Origin: Bacillota bacterium
GTDB taxonomy: Bacteria > Bacillota > Clostridia > Christensenellales > Christensenellaceae
DNA: 64,000 bases
Assembly: GCA_023393165.1 (NCBI GenBank)
Contig: JAEWMJ010000032.1
Location: 62,001-126,000, forward strand
Direction: 5' to 3'
Of the stretch, positions 34,099-42,885 are shown piece by piece (the stretch's first letter is position 1; the number at the start of each line of letters is the position of its first letter). The position numbers and the translations under genes were made by a program. A model generated the notes under the pieces. It made no database searches. It was not told where the DNA came from and saw only the letters and a program-made list of their open reading frames with translations.

Positions 34099-35129
34099 GC
34101 TTGCAGCTCCTTCTTGTCTGTTAATAGTGATTCTTTTTCCGCTTTGCGTTCCGCCATCTTGGACTGGACCATGGTAATGCTCAGTGCCGCTATGAGAAGC
34201 ACGCCGTAAGTAAATGTCTTCCAGTTTGTTTCGATTTTCAAAAGCGTAAACGCCTGTGTGATAAACTGCAGCAGCAGCACGGAAAGCGTTACGCCCAGCA
34301 CCCTGCCGCGCCCTCCATCCGGATGGACGCCGCCCAGAACCACGATCAGGATGGACAGCAGTGTATAGGTCACGCCATAATCGGACTTCGCGGAATTGAA
34401 GTGCGAAGTCATGATGATGCCTGCTACCGCACCCAGAATACCGGATAACGAATACGTAAGCATAGTCGTTTTATGACAGTTGATGCCTGAGTATTTCGCA
34501 GCTTCTTTATTGCTTCCCATAAAATATACATGATGGCCAAAAACGGTGTTTTTCATGATAAATATGATAAGAGCCAATATGCCTATAAAGATGAACAGTA
34601 CGATCGGGAGTTGCACGCTGCCGATCGGGATGCTGCCGTTCGCAATAAATTTAAAATTGTCGGGCAAACCGTTGACCGCAGGCCCGGTTGTGATTCCAAG
34701 GCCAAGGCCTGTGTAAAGCTCCAGGCCGCACAGCGTCACCAGCATGGGCGGCAGGCTCAGTTTGGAAATCAAAAATCCGTTGAACATACCGCCGAGCAGG
34801 CCCACAAGAATGCCGGCCGCGATACCAACTGCGATGGACAGATTGGATCCGCCCATTTGAATCATGATGGTTGCGCAAATAATGCCGGTAAGGTTTGCGA
34901 GTCCGACCAGCGAGAGGTCGATGCCGCCCGAAATCATACATATCATTACGCCGAAAGCAATGATGCCGAATTCCGGAAACTGGAATATCATGGAGCGCAC
35001 ATTATTCCAGGAGTAAAAGGACTCCGGTTTCATTACCGCCATAAACACCATTACACCAGCAATCAATACAATAAGCGTCAAAATACTGTCGTCATATTTT
35101 TTTCTGAATTTGATCATAAAATTTTTCAT
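34095..35129 (-). CDS. Sugar ABC transporter permease (second of pair)
   Basis: The 344-residue CUT2 permease shows multiple hydrophobic segments, the ISGGIDLSLVGLAN motif and a late GGVHPDGGRGRVLG coupling motif. It forms a heterodimer partner for the permease encoded directly upstream, as in Lsr and rhamnose importers. It ends in overlap with dhaK. AGAGGGTG lies before the ATG. Confidence 0.92.
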   Translation of the reverse strand: MKNFMIKFRKKYDDSILTLIVLIAGVMVFMAVMKPESFYSWNNVRSMIFQFPEFGIIAFGVMICMISGGIDLSLVGLANLTGIICATIMIQMGGSNLSIAVGIAAGILVGLLGGMFNGFLISKLSLPPMLVTLCGLELYTGLGLGITTGPAVNGLPDNFKFIANGSIPIGSVQLPIVLFIFIGILALIIFIMKNTVFGHHVYFMGSNKEAAKYSGINCHKTTMLTYSLSGILGAVAGIIMTSHFNSAKSDYGVTYTLLSILIVVLGGVHPDGGRGRVLGVTLSVLLLQFITQAFTLLKIETNWKTFTYGVLLIAALSITMVQSKMAERKAEKESLLTDKKELQA

Positions 35130-35141
35130 ACCGTCACCCTC

Positions 35142-36143
35142 TTAAACCTTTGAAGTGTGGGCTGCCCGTATAGCCTTGATTGACGTAATGGCTGTTCCCG
35201 CGATGATCATGATGGCGAGGATGAATGTCTGCCAATGCGTAGGCACGCCAAGCATAATCAGATTGTTTTCTATCAGTGCAATCAGATACACGCCGAGCAC
35301 GGTGCCGATAATGCTTCCGTGTCCGCCGGTGATACGCGTGCCGCCGACTACAACGGCCGCAATAACCATCATCTCTCCGCCCATCAGATTGGTCGGGCTC
35401 GCCGTACGATTAAGTATACAGGAAATCATGGCGGCTACACCGACGATTCCGCCAACGAAAGTATATACAAAGAATTGTATTCCCTTCACATTGAAGCCTG
35501 CGATCGAAGCCGCTTTCTGGTTTCCGCCGATTGCATATATGCCGCGGCCCAGCTTGGTGTAATGCAGCAGCAGCGCCACGCCTACGGCAAGGACCACCGG
35601 AACGATAAACAAAATCGTCAGCGAATAATCAAGCCCCTGGGGAGATTTGTACGTAAAAAGATACTGCCGGAAGATGGCGTCGATTGAGTCCGGAAGCCTG
35701 GAATTCTCCGTGGCGCCGAATATCGCAAGGAGTCCGCCGTTTATAATGCTGCTCATGCCCAGCGTCGCGATCAGCGGCGGGATCTTCACCTTCGCAATCA
35801 ATACCGCGTTGACCAGCCCGAATCCGATGCCGATTGCAATGGCAAAAGCAAAAGCAAACGCCACACTGTCAATCCCGAATTCCGTCATAAATTCTATCGG
35901 AATATAAAGCGCCGCGCATGCGACCGCCGGGAAGGATACGTCTATGCCGCCGGAGATAATAATGATCATCTCGCAGATTGCAAAAATCAGCGTAACCAGC
36001 GCCGCCCGCGAAAGTGTAATTACTGTAGCGAAGTCGAAGAAGGTATTGTTGACCAGCCCTATGCAGAGGGATAATCCTATGATTACGTATAAAATTATCA
36101 TCTGGCTGGAAGAGAAGATCTCTTTTGATTTTAAAGATGTCAT
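35142..36143 (-). CDS. Sugar ABC transporter permease (first of pair)
   Basis: This 333-residue CUT2 permease carries the ISGGIDVSFPAVA motif and the VVGGTRITGGHGSIIGT motif near the C-terminus. Its ATG overlaps the ATPase stop codon (ATGA) and the ribosome site AAGGAGG lies in the ATPase's last codons. Two different permeases in one operon fit LsrC/LsrD- or RhaP/RhaQ-type systems. Confidence 0.92.
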   Translation of the reverse strand: MTSLKSKEIFSSSQMIILYVIIGLSLCIGLVNNTFFDFATVITLSRAALVTLIFAICEMIIIISGGIDVSFPAVACAALYIPIEFMTEFGIDSVAFAFAFAIAIGIGFGLVNAVLIAKVKIPPLIATLGMSSIINGGLLAIFGATENSRLPDSIDAIFRQYLFTYKSPQGLDYSLTILFIVPVVLAVGVALLLHYTKLGRGIYAIGGNQKAASIAGFNVKGIQFFVYTFVGGIVGVAAMISCILNRTASPTNLMGGEMMVIAAVVVGGTRITGGHGSIIGTVLGVYLIALIENNLIMLGVPTHWQTFILAIMIIAGTAITSIKAIRAAHTSKV

Positions 36144-37642
36144 TGCATACCTCCTTCTTTGCCGCTCAGCAAGTTTGCAAGTGTAGTTTCGTCGATATTG
36201 TTGTCAATGGTTTTGATCACTTTGCCATCAAACACTATGATCATTTTGTTGCAGTTCTGGATCAGTTCGGGCAGGTCGTCGGATATGATAATGACGCCGA
36301 TGCCCCTGCCCGCCAGCTCTCTTAAAATGGAATGGATTTCCGACTTGGACCCGATGTCCACGCCCACCGTGGGGCCGTTCAATACGATCAGGTGCGGGTT
36401 GGTATTCAGCCATTTCGCGATAACCACCTTCTGCTGGTTTCCGCCCGAGAGCGTGCTGATTGGAGGTTTGGACGAGGGCGTCGCGACGTTCAGCTTGTCG
36501 ATCCACCCGTCGGTGGCGCCTTCCATGGCCTCGGCATCCACTTTGCCTTTGCTGAAATAGTTCCTTATGGACGCGGCTATTGTGTTGTCAAGTATCGAGC
36601 GTTCCAGGAACAGCCCCTGGGTCAGCCGGTCCTCGGGCACATAGGCGATCCGGTTTTCCATCGCGTCGTCAATGCTGTTTATTTTTATTTCTTTTCCGTT
36701 GAGTACGATTTTGCCGCTGTCCGTCGGCGATATGCCGAAAAGCGCATCGCCGATCTCGCTGCGGCCGGAACCAAGCAGTCCGGTAATTCCGAAAATGTCG
36801 CCCTTATTGAGTGTAAAGCTGACGTCCTCAAAACAATCTTTTTTTGTGAGGCCTTCTACGCTGAGTATGACTTCATTGCTCTTCTCCGGCGCATATTTAA
36901 CGTCAACGATATCATGTCCGGTAAGATCGCGCACAAAGCGCGCCCTGTCATATTCATCAATCCGGCCGCTGGAAATATATTCGCCGTTTCTGAGTATGGT
37001 CAGCCTGTCAGCTATTTCATATATTTCATCGATTTTATGGTTCACAAGCATGACTGCAATGCCTTTTTCCTTCAGGCTCCGCACGATATTAAACAGTTTT
37101 TCAATTTCATTCGCAGTCAGCGCTGTTGTAGGCTCGTCTAAAATAATAAGTTTGGCGTCATTAAAGATCGCTCTGCAGATAGCGACTATCTGCTTGTTCG
37201 CAACGGAAAGTCTTTCGAGCAGAATATTGGGGTCTATATGCGCGCCTATCATCTCCATGGCTTCTATTGCCATCTGGCGGGACTTTTTCCAGTTAACCGT
37301 GTTCTTGCCTTCCACAAAGAGACGGTTCATAGCTATGTTTTCAGCGACGGACAAATTGGGAAACACCGCAAAATCCTGATAAATGACCTGTATACCCAAT
37401 TTTATGGCGTCAATAGGCTTTTCGATATGGGCTTTTTTCCCATTTATAAATATTTCGCCTTCATCCGGGATGTATACGCCCGAGATGACCTTGATCAGCG
37501 TGGATTTACCGCAGCCGTTTTCACCCGCCAGGCAATGGATCTCGCCGCTGTTGATTTCAAAGTCTACTCCCTTAAGGGCCTTGACGCCGCCAAAATGTTT
37601 TTTGATTCCCTTCAGTTTCAGGAAACCAGCTGCTTCTGCCAT
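36140..37642 (-). CDS. Sugar ABC transporter ATPase with two ABC domains
   Basis: The 500-residue tandem ATPase has a complete N-terminal P-loop GENGCGKST with LDEPTTALT, and a C-terminal cassette with GLLGSGRSEI and signature LSGGNQQKV. The second Walker B reads LNGPTVGVD in place of DEPT, so the catalytic Glu of the second site is lost, consistent with one active site. It follows the lipoprotein gene after a long hairpin and is coupled to the permease. Confidence 0.94.
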   Translation of the reverse strand: MAEAAGFLKLKGIKKHFGGVKALKGVDFEINSGEIHCLAGENGCGKSTLIKVISGVYIPDEGEIFINGKKAHIEKPIDAIKLGIQVIYQDFAVFPNLSVAENIAMNRLFVEGKNTVNWKKSRQMAIEAMEMIGAHIDPNILLERLSVANKQIVAICRAIFNDAKLIILDEPTTALTANEIEKLFNIVRSLKEKGIAVMLVNHKIDEIYEIADRLTILRNGEYISSGRIDEYDRARFVRDLTGHDIVDVKYAPEKSNEVILSVEGLTKKDCFEDVSFTLNKGDIFGITGLLGSGRSEIGDALFGISPTDSGKIVLNGKEIKINSIDDAMENRIAYVPEDRLTQGLFLERSILDNTIAASIRNYFSKGKVDAEAMEGATDGWIDKLNVATPSSKPPISTLSGGNQQKVVIAKWLNTNPHLIVLNGPTVGVDIGSKSEIHSILRELAGRGIGVIIISDDLPELIQNCNKMIIVFDGKVIKTIDNNIDETTLANLLSGKEGGMQ

Positions 37643-37673
37643 AATTTTTTCCTCACATCATTGTTTTAGCAAA

Positions 37674-37716
37674 GCCAAACCTCACACAGCAGCATTACGG
37701 CTGCATGAGGTTTGGC
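37674..37716 (-). promoter_or_regulatory. Intercistronic hairpin after second lipoprotein gene
   Basis: An 11-pair outer stem (GCCAAACCTCA/TGAGGTTTGGC) plus an inner GCAGC/GCTGC pair forms a long stable hairpin between lipoprotein and ATPase genes. There is no T-tract. It matches in place the hairpins of the other two transporters. Confidence 0.7.
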
Positions 37717-37751
37717 CCTTAGTTCATGACTAAACCTTTTTCAGCATGTTA

Positions 37752-38852
37752 TTAATAATGGTAGGTTTCATCTCCAACATTTGTTTTGTCGATGTAGACA
37801 TAAGACTGCGCATAGAATACGGGCCTGCCCGCTTCATTCTGTACCAGCTTCATATCTTTGTAGCCCTGAATGAAGTCATCCGTGATGCCGTTGGTTTCGA
37901 TGTCAGCGATGTTGCCGTTCAGGATAGCTTTGGCGATTTCGATCTGAGCCATTGCAGCATAAGCGGAATCCCAGAAGTAGTAGCCAGTGATGATGCCGTC
38001 TTCAACATACTGGCCGGACACCGACCACAGGGAGAATCCAACCATTGCAATTTTGCCGGAAAGGCCTAATTCTTCAACCGCACGAGCTGCGCCTGCTACG
38101 TCTGTAGAAGCGGAGCCTTCGATTGCCACGATGTTCGGATTGGCTGTGAGAGCTTCCTTCACCTGGTTATAGGCTTCTTCCTGGTCGTCTTTGGTTTCAT
38201 ATTTGCCGTAGAGTTTCATATCAGGGAAATTCTCCTTCTGATAGGCTTCCGCACCGCCCGTCCATTCCATATGGGTCTGGGAGGTCAGGGAGCCGACCAG
38301 CTGGATGTACTCGCCTTTTCCGCCAACCTGCGTTCCGAGGTTTTCCATCATGAGTTCGCCTACAAATACGTTGTCAAGAGCTTCTACGTCATAGTCAATA
38401 TTCTTCATATTGGCTGCTTCGTGTGTAACGACAACGATTCCCTGTGCGCGTGCTTTTTCAAGAACGGGTTCCATGGCTTCCGTATCGAAAGGAGTCACGC
38501 AGATCGCGTCCCAATCCTCTGCGAGCAGGGATTCCACATAAGCCGCCTGATCAGCGCCCTCTACGGAACCGCCGTAGAAGATGTCGGCGCCATAGTGCTC
38601 ATTGTACATTTTGACGCCGTTTTCCATTCTTTCGAACCATGCGATGGACGTCATCTTGGGCACAACCGCGATTTTCCATACTTTGTCTCCGGCTGCAGCA
38701 TCTGCAGAAGCGGGTGCGGCAGATGATTCCGCTGCGGGAGCAGCCTGGCTTTCGCTCGCAGCTGCCGAACTGGCAGCGGGCGTATTACTGGAGCATCCAA
38801 TTAATACGAAAACGAACGTAAGGCAGAGAACGATGCATATTAATTTCTTCAT
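37752..38852 (-). CDS. Sugar-binding lipoprotein (LsrB/RhaS-like)
   Basis: The 366-residue receptor has a signal peptide with lipobox LIGC at about residues 17-20, an Ala/Ser-rich linker to about residue 55 and a type I binding fold starting KIAVVPKMTSIAWFERMENG, the opening typical of the LsrB/RhaS subgroup. AGGAGG precedes its ATG. It heads the operon that includes ATPase, two permeases, DhaK, DhaL and a PfkB kinase. The ligand is not known; AI-2 is unlikely because no LsrK/F/G set is present. Confidence 0.92.
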   Translation of the reverse strand: MKKLICIVLCLTFVFVLIGCSSNTPAASSAAASESQAAPAAESSAAPASADAAAGDKVWKIAVVPKMTSIAWFERMENGVKMYNEHYGADIFYGGSVEGADQAAYVESLLAEDWDAICVTPFDTEAMEPVLEKARAQGIVVVTHEAANMKNIDYDVEALDNVFVGELMMENLGTQVGGKGEYIQLVGSLTSQTHMEWTGGAEAYQKENFPDMKLYGKYETKDDQEEAYNQVKEALTANPNIVAIEGSASTDVAGAARAVEELGLSGKIAMVGFSLWSVSGQYVEDGIITGYYFWDSAYAAMAQIEIAKAILNGNIADIETNGITDDFIQGYKDMKLVQNEAGRPVFYAQSYVYIDKTNVGDETYHY

Positions 38853-39388
38853 AACTTCCTCCTAAAATTGTTTTTTTACAAACCAACTATAAAAACTACA
38901 GCGGTGTTGGTTTATATATTCAGTTAGATGTAAGAGTGTTTTTAATGGTTGATTTGTATAATCCTATTTAAATACAAAATTTTAAATATGTCAACCTGTT
39001 TATTTAAATTTTTAATTATTTTTAATTTAAACATTTTTGGCAGTTTCAGTTTGTTTATCTCCCGTAAAACAAATTTAAATACGTGATCGAAATTTGTTTA
39101 TTATTTATATTTTTTGTTGTATCAGGGCAAATATTTGCTTGATTTGGCAGATAAAAGGCAAAAATAATGTAATTTTTATATTTCCTTTATAAACGGTTTA
39201 TGATATAGTAATCAAAGAGCGCATAAATATTTCCTGTGAATCCATTAAAACATTTTATTCTGTTTAGTTTGATATTTAAGTGTTGTTTATATATTTTGTT
39301 TATGCGGCAATCCGGTATTTTGCCGTTCGGATGACGGAATGAGCGCCCTTAATAAACAGTATTTTTTACTTTCTGAAAGGAGTTAACC
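38853..39388. promoter_or_regulatory. Divergent AT-rich control region with several inverted repeats
   Basis: This 536-base gap separates the lipoprotein and isomerase genes. A minus-strand promoter may be TTGACA (38989-38994) with TTAAAT 17 bases on. Inverted pairs are AAACCAAC/GTTGGTTT (38880-38887, 38906-38913) and AAACAAATTT/AAATTTGTTT (39067-39076, 39090-39099). Several ATTTAAAT words also occur. No gene is supported. Confidence 0.5.
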
Positions 39389-40369
39389 ATGGCGAAACAC
39401 AGTGTGATTTTAGGTAATGTAGGCAATTTTTGCGACCGGTACATGGGCGGGGGGTATCAAAAAGATTATTCTTTAAAGGAACTTTTCGACCGGGTCAGGT
39501 CCATAGACGGCGTAGGGGGCGTTGAACTGGTAAGCAACTGGCATGTTACCGCCCAAAACGCCAAAGATGTAAAAGAACAGATGGAACGCACCGGCCTTGA
39601 GCTGGTTGCGATCATTCCCGACCACTTCGGAACACCCGTTTACGGGAAAGGTTCGTTTACTTCAAAGGACTCCGCGGTCCGGCGCCGGGCCATCGGCGAT
39701 GCAAAAGAAATGGTTGACGTAGCCAAATTTTTAGGCGGTAATCTGGTGAGTTTATGGCCGGGCCAGGACGGTTATGATTATCATTTTCAGGGAAATTACG
39801 AACAGGAACGCGGCTGGTTTGAAGAGGGCGTCAAGGAGGTCTGCAGGCATGATAAGGATTTTCTTGTTTCAATCGAATATAAACCCAGGGAGCCGAGAAA
39901 CTTCAGTTATCCGGCGACAGCGGCGCAGACCCTGCTGATGGTAAAAGAAATAGGCTTGGAGAACTGCGGCGTTACGTTGGATTACGGCCACGCGACGGCC
40001 GCAAAGGAAAACGTTGCCGAAAGTGTCGCGCTGCTGCACAAGTACGGGAACAAATTGTTTCATATCCATATGAACGACAATTACTGCACATGGGACGACG
40101 ATATGATTACCGGCTCGATACATACGATTCCTTATATCGAGTTCTTTTACTGGCTGAAGAAAACGGATTACCGGGGCTATATCTCAACGGACCAGTATCC
40201 TTACCGCGAAGACGGAAGAGACGCGTGCGACGAAAGCGTACGCTGGTTTGAAATTTTTGAGGAACTGGCCGAAAAGATTGACGAACGCAAACTGTTGTCC
40301 ATATTCGAAACCGGTAACGCTTGCGAGGTGAGCAAATTTTTGCGCGAACTGATGTTCGGGAAAAAATAA
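39389..40369 (+). CDS. Sugar phosphate isomerase/epimerase (xylose-isomerase-like TIM barrel)
   Basis: This 326-residue TIM-barrel protein has metal-ligand candidates Glu in SIEYKPREP, Asp in TLDYGHA, His in LFHIHMND and a late Asp/Glu in STDQYPYRED. It would isomerise or epimerise a sugar or sugar acid. GAAAGGAG precedes the ATG. It is divergent from the DhaKL transporter operon and followed by a terminator and a LacI gene, so it probably serves the same pathway. Exact substrate is unknown. Confidence 0.85.
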   Translation: MAKHSVILGNVGNFCDRYMGGGYQKDYSLKELFDRVRSIDGVGGVELVSNWHVTAQNAKDVKEQMERTGLELVAIIPDHFGTPVYGKGSFTSKDSAVRRRAIGDAKEMVDVAKFLGGNLVSLWPGQDGYDYHFQGNYEQERGWFEEGVKEVCRHDKDFLVSIEYKPREPRNFSYPATAAQTLLMVKEIGLENCGVTLDYGHATAAKENVAESVALLHKYGNKLFHIHMNDNYCTWDDDMITGSIHTIPYIEFFYWLKKTDYRGYISTDQYPYREDGRDACDESVRWFEIFEELAEKIDERKLLSIFETGNACEVSKFLRELMFGKK

Positions 40370-40410
40370 GCCGAAAGCGCCAGAGACCGCGGTTTCTCCG
40401 GCTTTTTTTG
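40369..40410 (+). terminator. Terminator after the isomerase gene
   Basis: AGCCG/CGGCT outer arms with an inner GC-rich pairing are followed by seven T. It starts at the stop codon of the isomerase gene. Confidence 0.65.
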
Positions 40411-40438
40411 AACGCCGGTCCGGCGAAATCAAATATTG

Positions 40439-40467
40439 TTGACACTGCTCATCGAGTGCTATATGAT
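40439..40467 (+). promoter_or_regulatory. Strong sigma-A promoter upstream of LacI gene
   Basis: TTGACA and TATGAT are separated by exactly 17 bases. Transcription would begin near 40475 and run straight into the hairpin at 40486-40537 before reaching the LacI gene 200 bases on. Confidence 0.7.
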
Positions 40468-40485
40468 TTATAATTAGGTCTTCCA

Positions 40486-40537
40486 GGCAACCAAAAAATG
40501 CGGCTGTAAAGCGAAGCTTAAACATTTTTTAGTTGCC
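40486..40537 (+). ncRNA. Leader hairpin or small RNA candidate upstream of LacI gene
   Basis: A 15-base arm GGCAACCAAAAAATG pairs with CATTTTTTAGTTGCC at 14 of 15 positions, with an AAGCGAAGCTT mini-hairpin in the loop. It begins about a dozen bases after the predicted start of the promoter at 40439. It could be an attenuator-like leader, a small RNA or a mobile palindromic repeat. No protein is encoded here. Confidence 0.35.
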
Positions 40538-40678
40538 CGGGCAGTGTAATTATGGCAGAATTAAGGCAAGAAATTGATTTTTATGCAATTTGGCGGCCGC
40601 TTTGGACATCATAACGCCATTCGGATCGGGCAGCCGGCTTAAGAAACGTATATAATATTTTTGTAATAGAAAGGGCTT

Positions 40679-41692
40679 ATGAAGTCTATGACCATCAGAG
40701 AAATTGCGGCTATCGCGGGCGTTTCGCCCGCCACGGTATCATTGGTTCTCAATGACAAAAAAGGCGTGAGCGCCGATAAGCGCGATCGCGTGAAAAAAGT
40801 GCTGGAAGAGTATAATTATTCACCCCAGCAGACAAACAGGGCTCCTAAATTCAGTATCCGCTTCGTAAAATACCGCTACCACGGTATGGCCGTCGAAGAA
40901 AATCAGGGGTTCATCGCGTCCATCATCGACAAGATCGAAAGCGAATGCCGCGCCCATTCGTACAATCTGGTCATGTGCGGGTGCGACAATTCAACGCTGA
41001 AAGAAACGCTGCAGATGGTGGCCAGCAACCCGCTGGACGGCGTAATCATTTTAGGGACGGAATTCGATTCCGCAAATTTCGGTATGATCCGCGATATCAA
41101 AGCTCCGGTCGTCGTGCTGGACAACAGCATGCAATACGAGAATATAGACAGCGTGGTCATGGCAAACGCGGGCGTAGCGTCCTCGGCCGTAAACTATCTG
41201 TACGGCTTGGGGCACCGGAAGATCGGGTATTTCCAGACAAGCGTGAGCATCAGCAACTTTGCCGAGCGCTATTCGGGGTACCTTGAGGCCTTGAACAAAC
41301 TCGGCCTTACGCCGCCCGAGCCTGTGCTCCTCACGCCCACGCTGCAGGGCGCCTACGAGGATATGAAAAAGCATTTGGATTCAGGCGCGTACGTGCCCGA
41401 AGGCGCAGTTTTTGCGGACAACGACACCATCGCGATAGGAGCGGCCAAGGCGCTGCAGGAGGCCGGTTATTCCATACCCGATGATATTTCGATCATCGGC
41501 GTGGACGATATCCCTTTCAGTTCCATGACCGTGCCGCCCCTGACAACTATCCGTATTTCGCGCTCCATGATGGGCCTGCAGGCGGTGAAGCTCCTGAGGG
41601 AACGCATCAAACATCCCGAGTGGCCGTTTGTGCATATGCTGATTACGGGCGAACTGGTGGAACGCGGCAGCACGGCCCCCGCCAGGCAATAG
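40679..41692 (+). CDS. LacI-family transcriptional regulator
   Basis: The 337-residue regulator begins with a LacI helix-turn-helix (TIREIAAIAGVSPATVSLVL) and has a full effector domain ending TTIRISRSMMGLQAVKLL. It follows the isomerase gene on the plus strand, with its own promoter, and ends at a strong terminator. It probably controls the divergent DhaKL transporter operon and isomerase gene. The hinge is atypical (NRAPKFSIRFVKYRYHG), lacking the usual LARxL pattern. The effector is unknown. Confidence 0.9.
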   Translation: MKSMTIREIAAIAGVSPATVSLVLNDKKGVSADKRDRVKKVLEEYNYSPQQTNRAPKFSIRFVKYRYHGMAVEENQGFIASIIDKIESECRAHSYNLVMCGCDNSTLKETLQMVASNPLDGVIILGTEFDSANFGMIRDIKAPVVVLDNSMQYENIDSVVMANAGVASSAVNYLYGLGHRKIGYFQTSVSISNFAERYSGYLEALNKLGLTPPEPVLLTPTLQGAYEDMKKHLDSGAYVPEGAVFADNDTIAIGAAKALQEAGYSIPDDISIIGVDDIPFSSMTVPPLTTIRISRSMMGLQAVKLLRERIKHPEWPFVHMLITGELVERGSTAPARQ

Positions 41693-41706
41693 CATTTAAA
41701 AAACAA

Positions 41707-41730
41707 AGGGGCAAATCGCCCCTCTTTTTT
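41707..41730 (+). terminator. Rho-independent terminator after LacI gene
   Basis: The stem AGGGGC/GCCCCT with loop AAATC is followed by CTTTTTT. It closes the plus-strand LacI gene before the convergent permease operon. Confidence 0.85.
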
Positions 41731-41814
41731 ATACAAAAAACAGCCCCATTAAAACGATGTGAAACGAAATCCGGCCCGGACGCGCAATGCGCGCCCCTGC
41801 AGCCAAGACGGCTG

Positions 41815-42828
41815 CTACGCCTTTATCGTCTCCCGCACCAGCATCTGGTTGAGCGCCACGGCAAGCACCAAAACGACCCCGATCGCAAGGTTCTGCCAGT
41901 ATTCCGGAATAACGGTCTTAAGCCCGATCGTCAGGCTTACGATGATCAGCGCGCCGATCACGGTTTTCACGACGGAGCCTTCTCCGCCTGTAAACGCCGT
42001 TCCTCCCAGGAGTACGGCAATTATGCACTGTGTTTCAACACCCACGCCTGTCAGCGGGTCTCCCAGGGACATGTAGCTCGTTCTGACAACGCCCGCGACG
42101 CCCGCGACCAGCCCCATCAGAATATAGAGCCACCAGATCACCCGGACCGAGTTGATCCCGGACAGTTCGGCCGCCATGCGGTTTCCGCCCACCGCAGCCG
42201 CATATTTGCCCAAAATTGTTTTTCTCTGAAGAAAAACCAGGACGGCTACGATAATGATAGCGAGAAAAAACGCTGCGGACAACCCCAAAAACAGCTCGGA
42301 CCTTGCAAAATCCGCTATCCAGCCGGGCATGGAAAGCCCGTTTCCGCTTTTGATGGCCGAAACGCCCACAGGCACCAGGTACCGCGCCACGCCCTGATAC
42401 ACATTCATTGTGATCAGGGTCGCAATAACCGGGGTTATGCGCAGTTTGGCCACCATCCAGCCGTTGATAAATCCCATCGCAAACCCAAGCGCCAAGCTGA
42501 GCACGACAACCAGTATAAAAGGCATGCCGTTCAGGAAAAGTATCGCGCTGAATACCGACGCCAGGCTAAGTTCGCTGCCCACCGAAAGGTCGATATTGCC
42601 TGAAATCATGATAAATGTAAATCCCGCGCTGAGTATGATAATGGGTACGGACATCCTTAAGAGGTTGGATACGCTCGCCGGGTACAGAAAGTTTCCGCGC
42701 TGGAACATCTCCCCGTTTATCAGGCTTAGTACCAGCACAATAACGATCAAAATAATATATACGTAAATGTTTTTGATAAACGATTTGGAATCCCACTTCT
42801 TTTCCTGGGGGTAACCCTGCTTCAACAT
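41815..42828 (-). CDS. Sugar ABC transporter permease (second of pair, transporter 3)
   Basis: This 337-residue CUT2 permease has the ISGNIDLSVGSELSLA motif and a GGTAFTGGEGSVVKT motif near the C-terminus. It is the last gene of transporter operon 3 and pairs with the permease encoded upstream. The start follows AGGTGATT, and the gap between the two permease genes is 57 bases. Confidence 0.92.
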   Translation of the reverse strand: MLKQGYPQEKKWDSKSFIKNIYVYIILIVIVLVLSLINGEMFQRGNFLYPASVSNLLRMSVPIIILSAGFTFIMISGNIDLSVGSELSLASVFSAILFLNGMPFILVVVLSLALGFAMGFINGWMVAKLRITPVIATLITMNVYQGVARYLVPVGVSAIKSGNGLSMPGWIADFARSELFLGLSAAFFLAIIIVAVLVFLQRKTILGKYAAAVGGNRMAAELSGINSVRVIWWLYILMGLVAGVAGVVRTSYMSLGDPLTGVGVETQCIIAVLLGGTAFTGGEGSVVKTVIGALIIVSLTIGLKTVIPEYWQNLAIGVVLVLAVALNQMLVRETIKA

Positions 42829-42885
42829 GCTTTAATCACCTATTCTTTCCCTAATAAATTACGGACAAACCACCGGTTTTTCCGC

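Noticed and set aside
33094..34209. A 371-codon plus-strand open frame
   Set aside because: It covers dhaK in antisense and crosses the coupled permease junction; no protein family features are visible.
37752..38852. AI-2 (Lsr) uptake system
   Set aside because: The receptor and two permeases resemble Lsr, but LsrK, LsrF, LsrG and LsrR are absent and the operon has DhaK, DhaL and a PfkB kinase instead.
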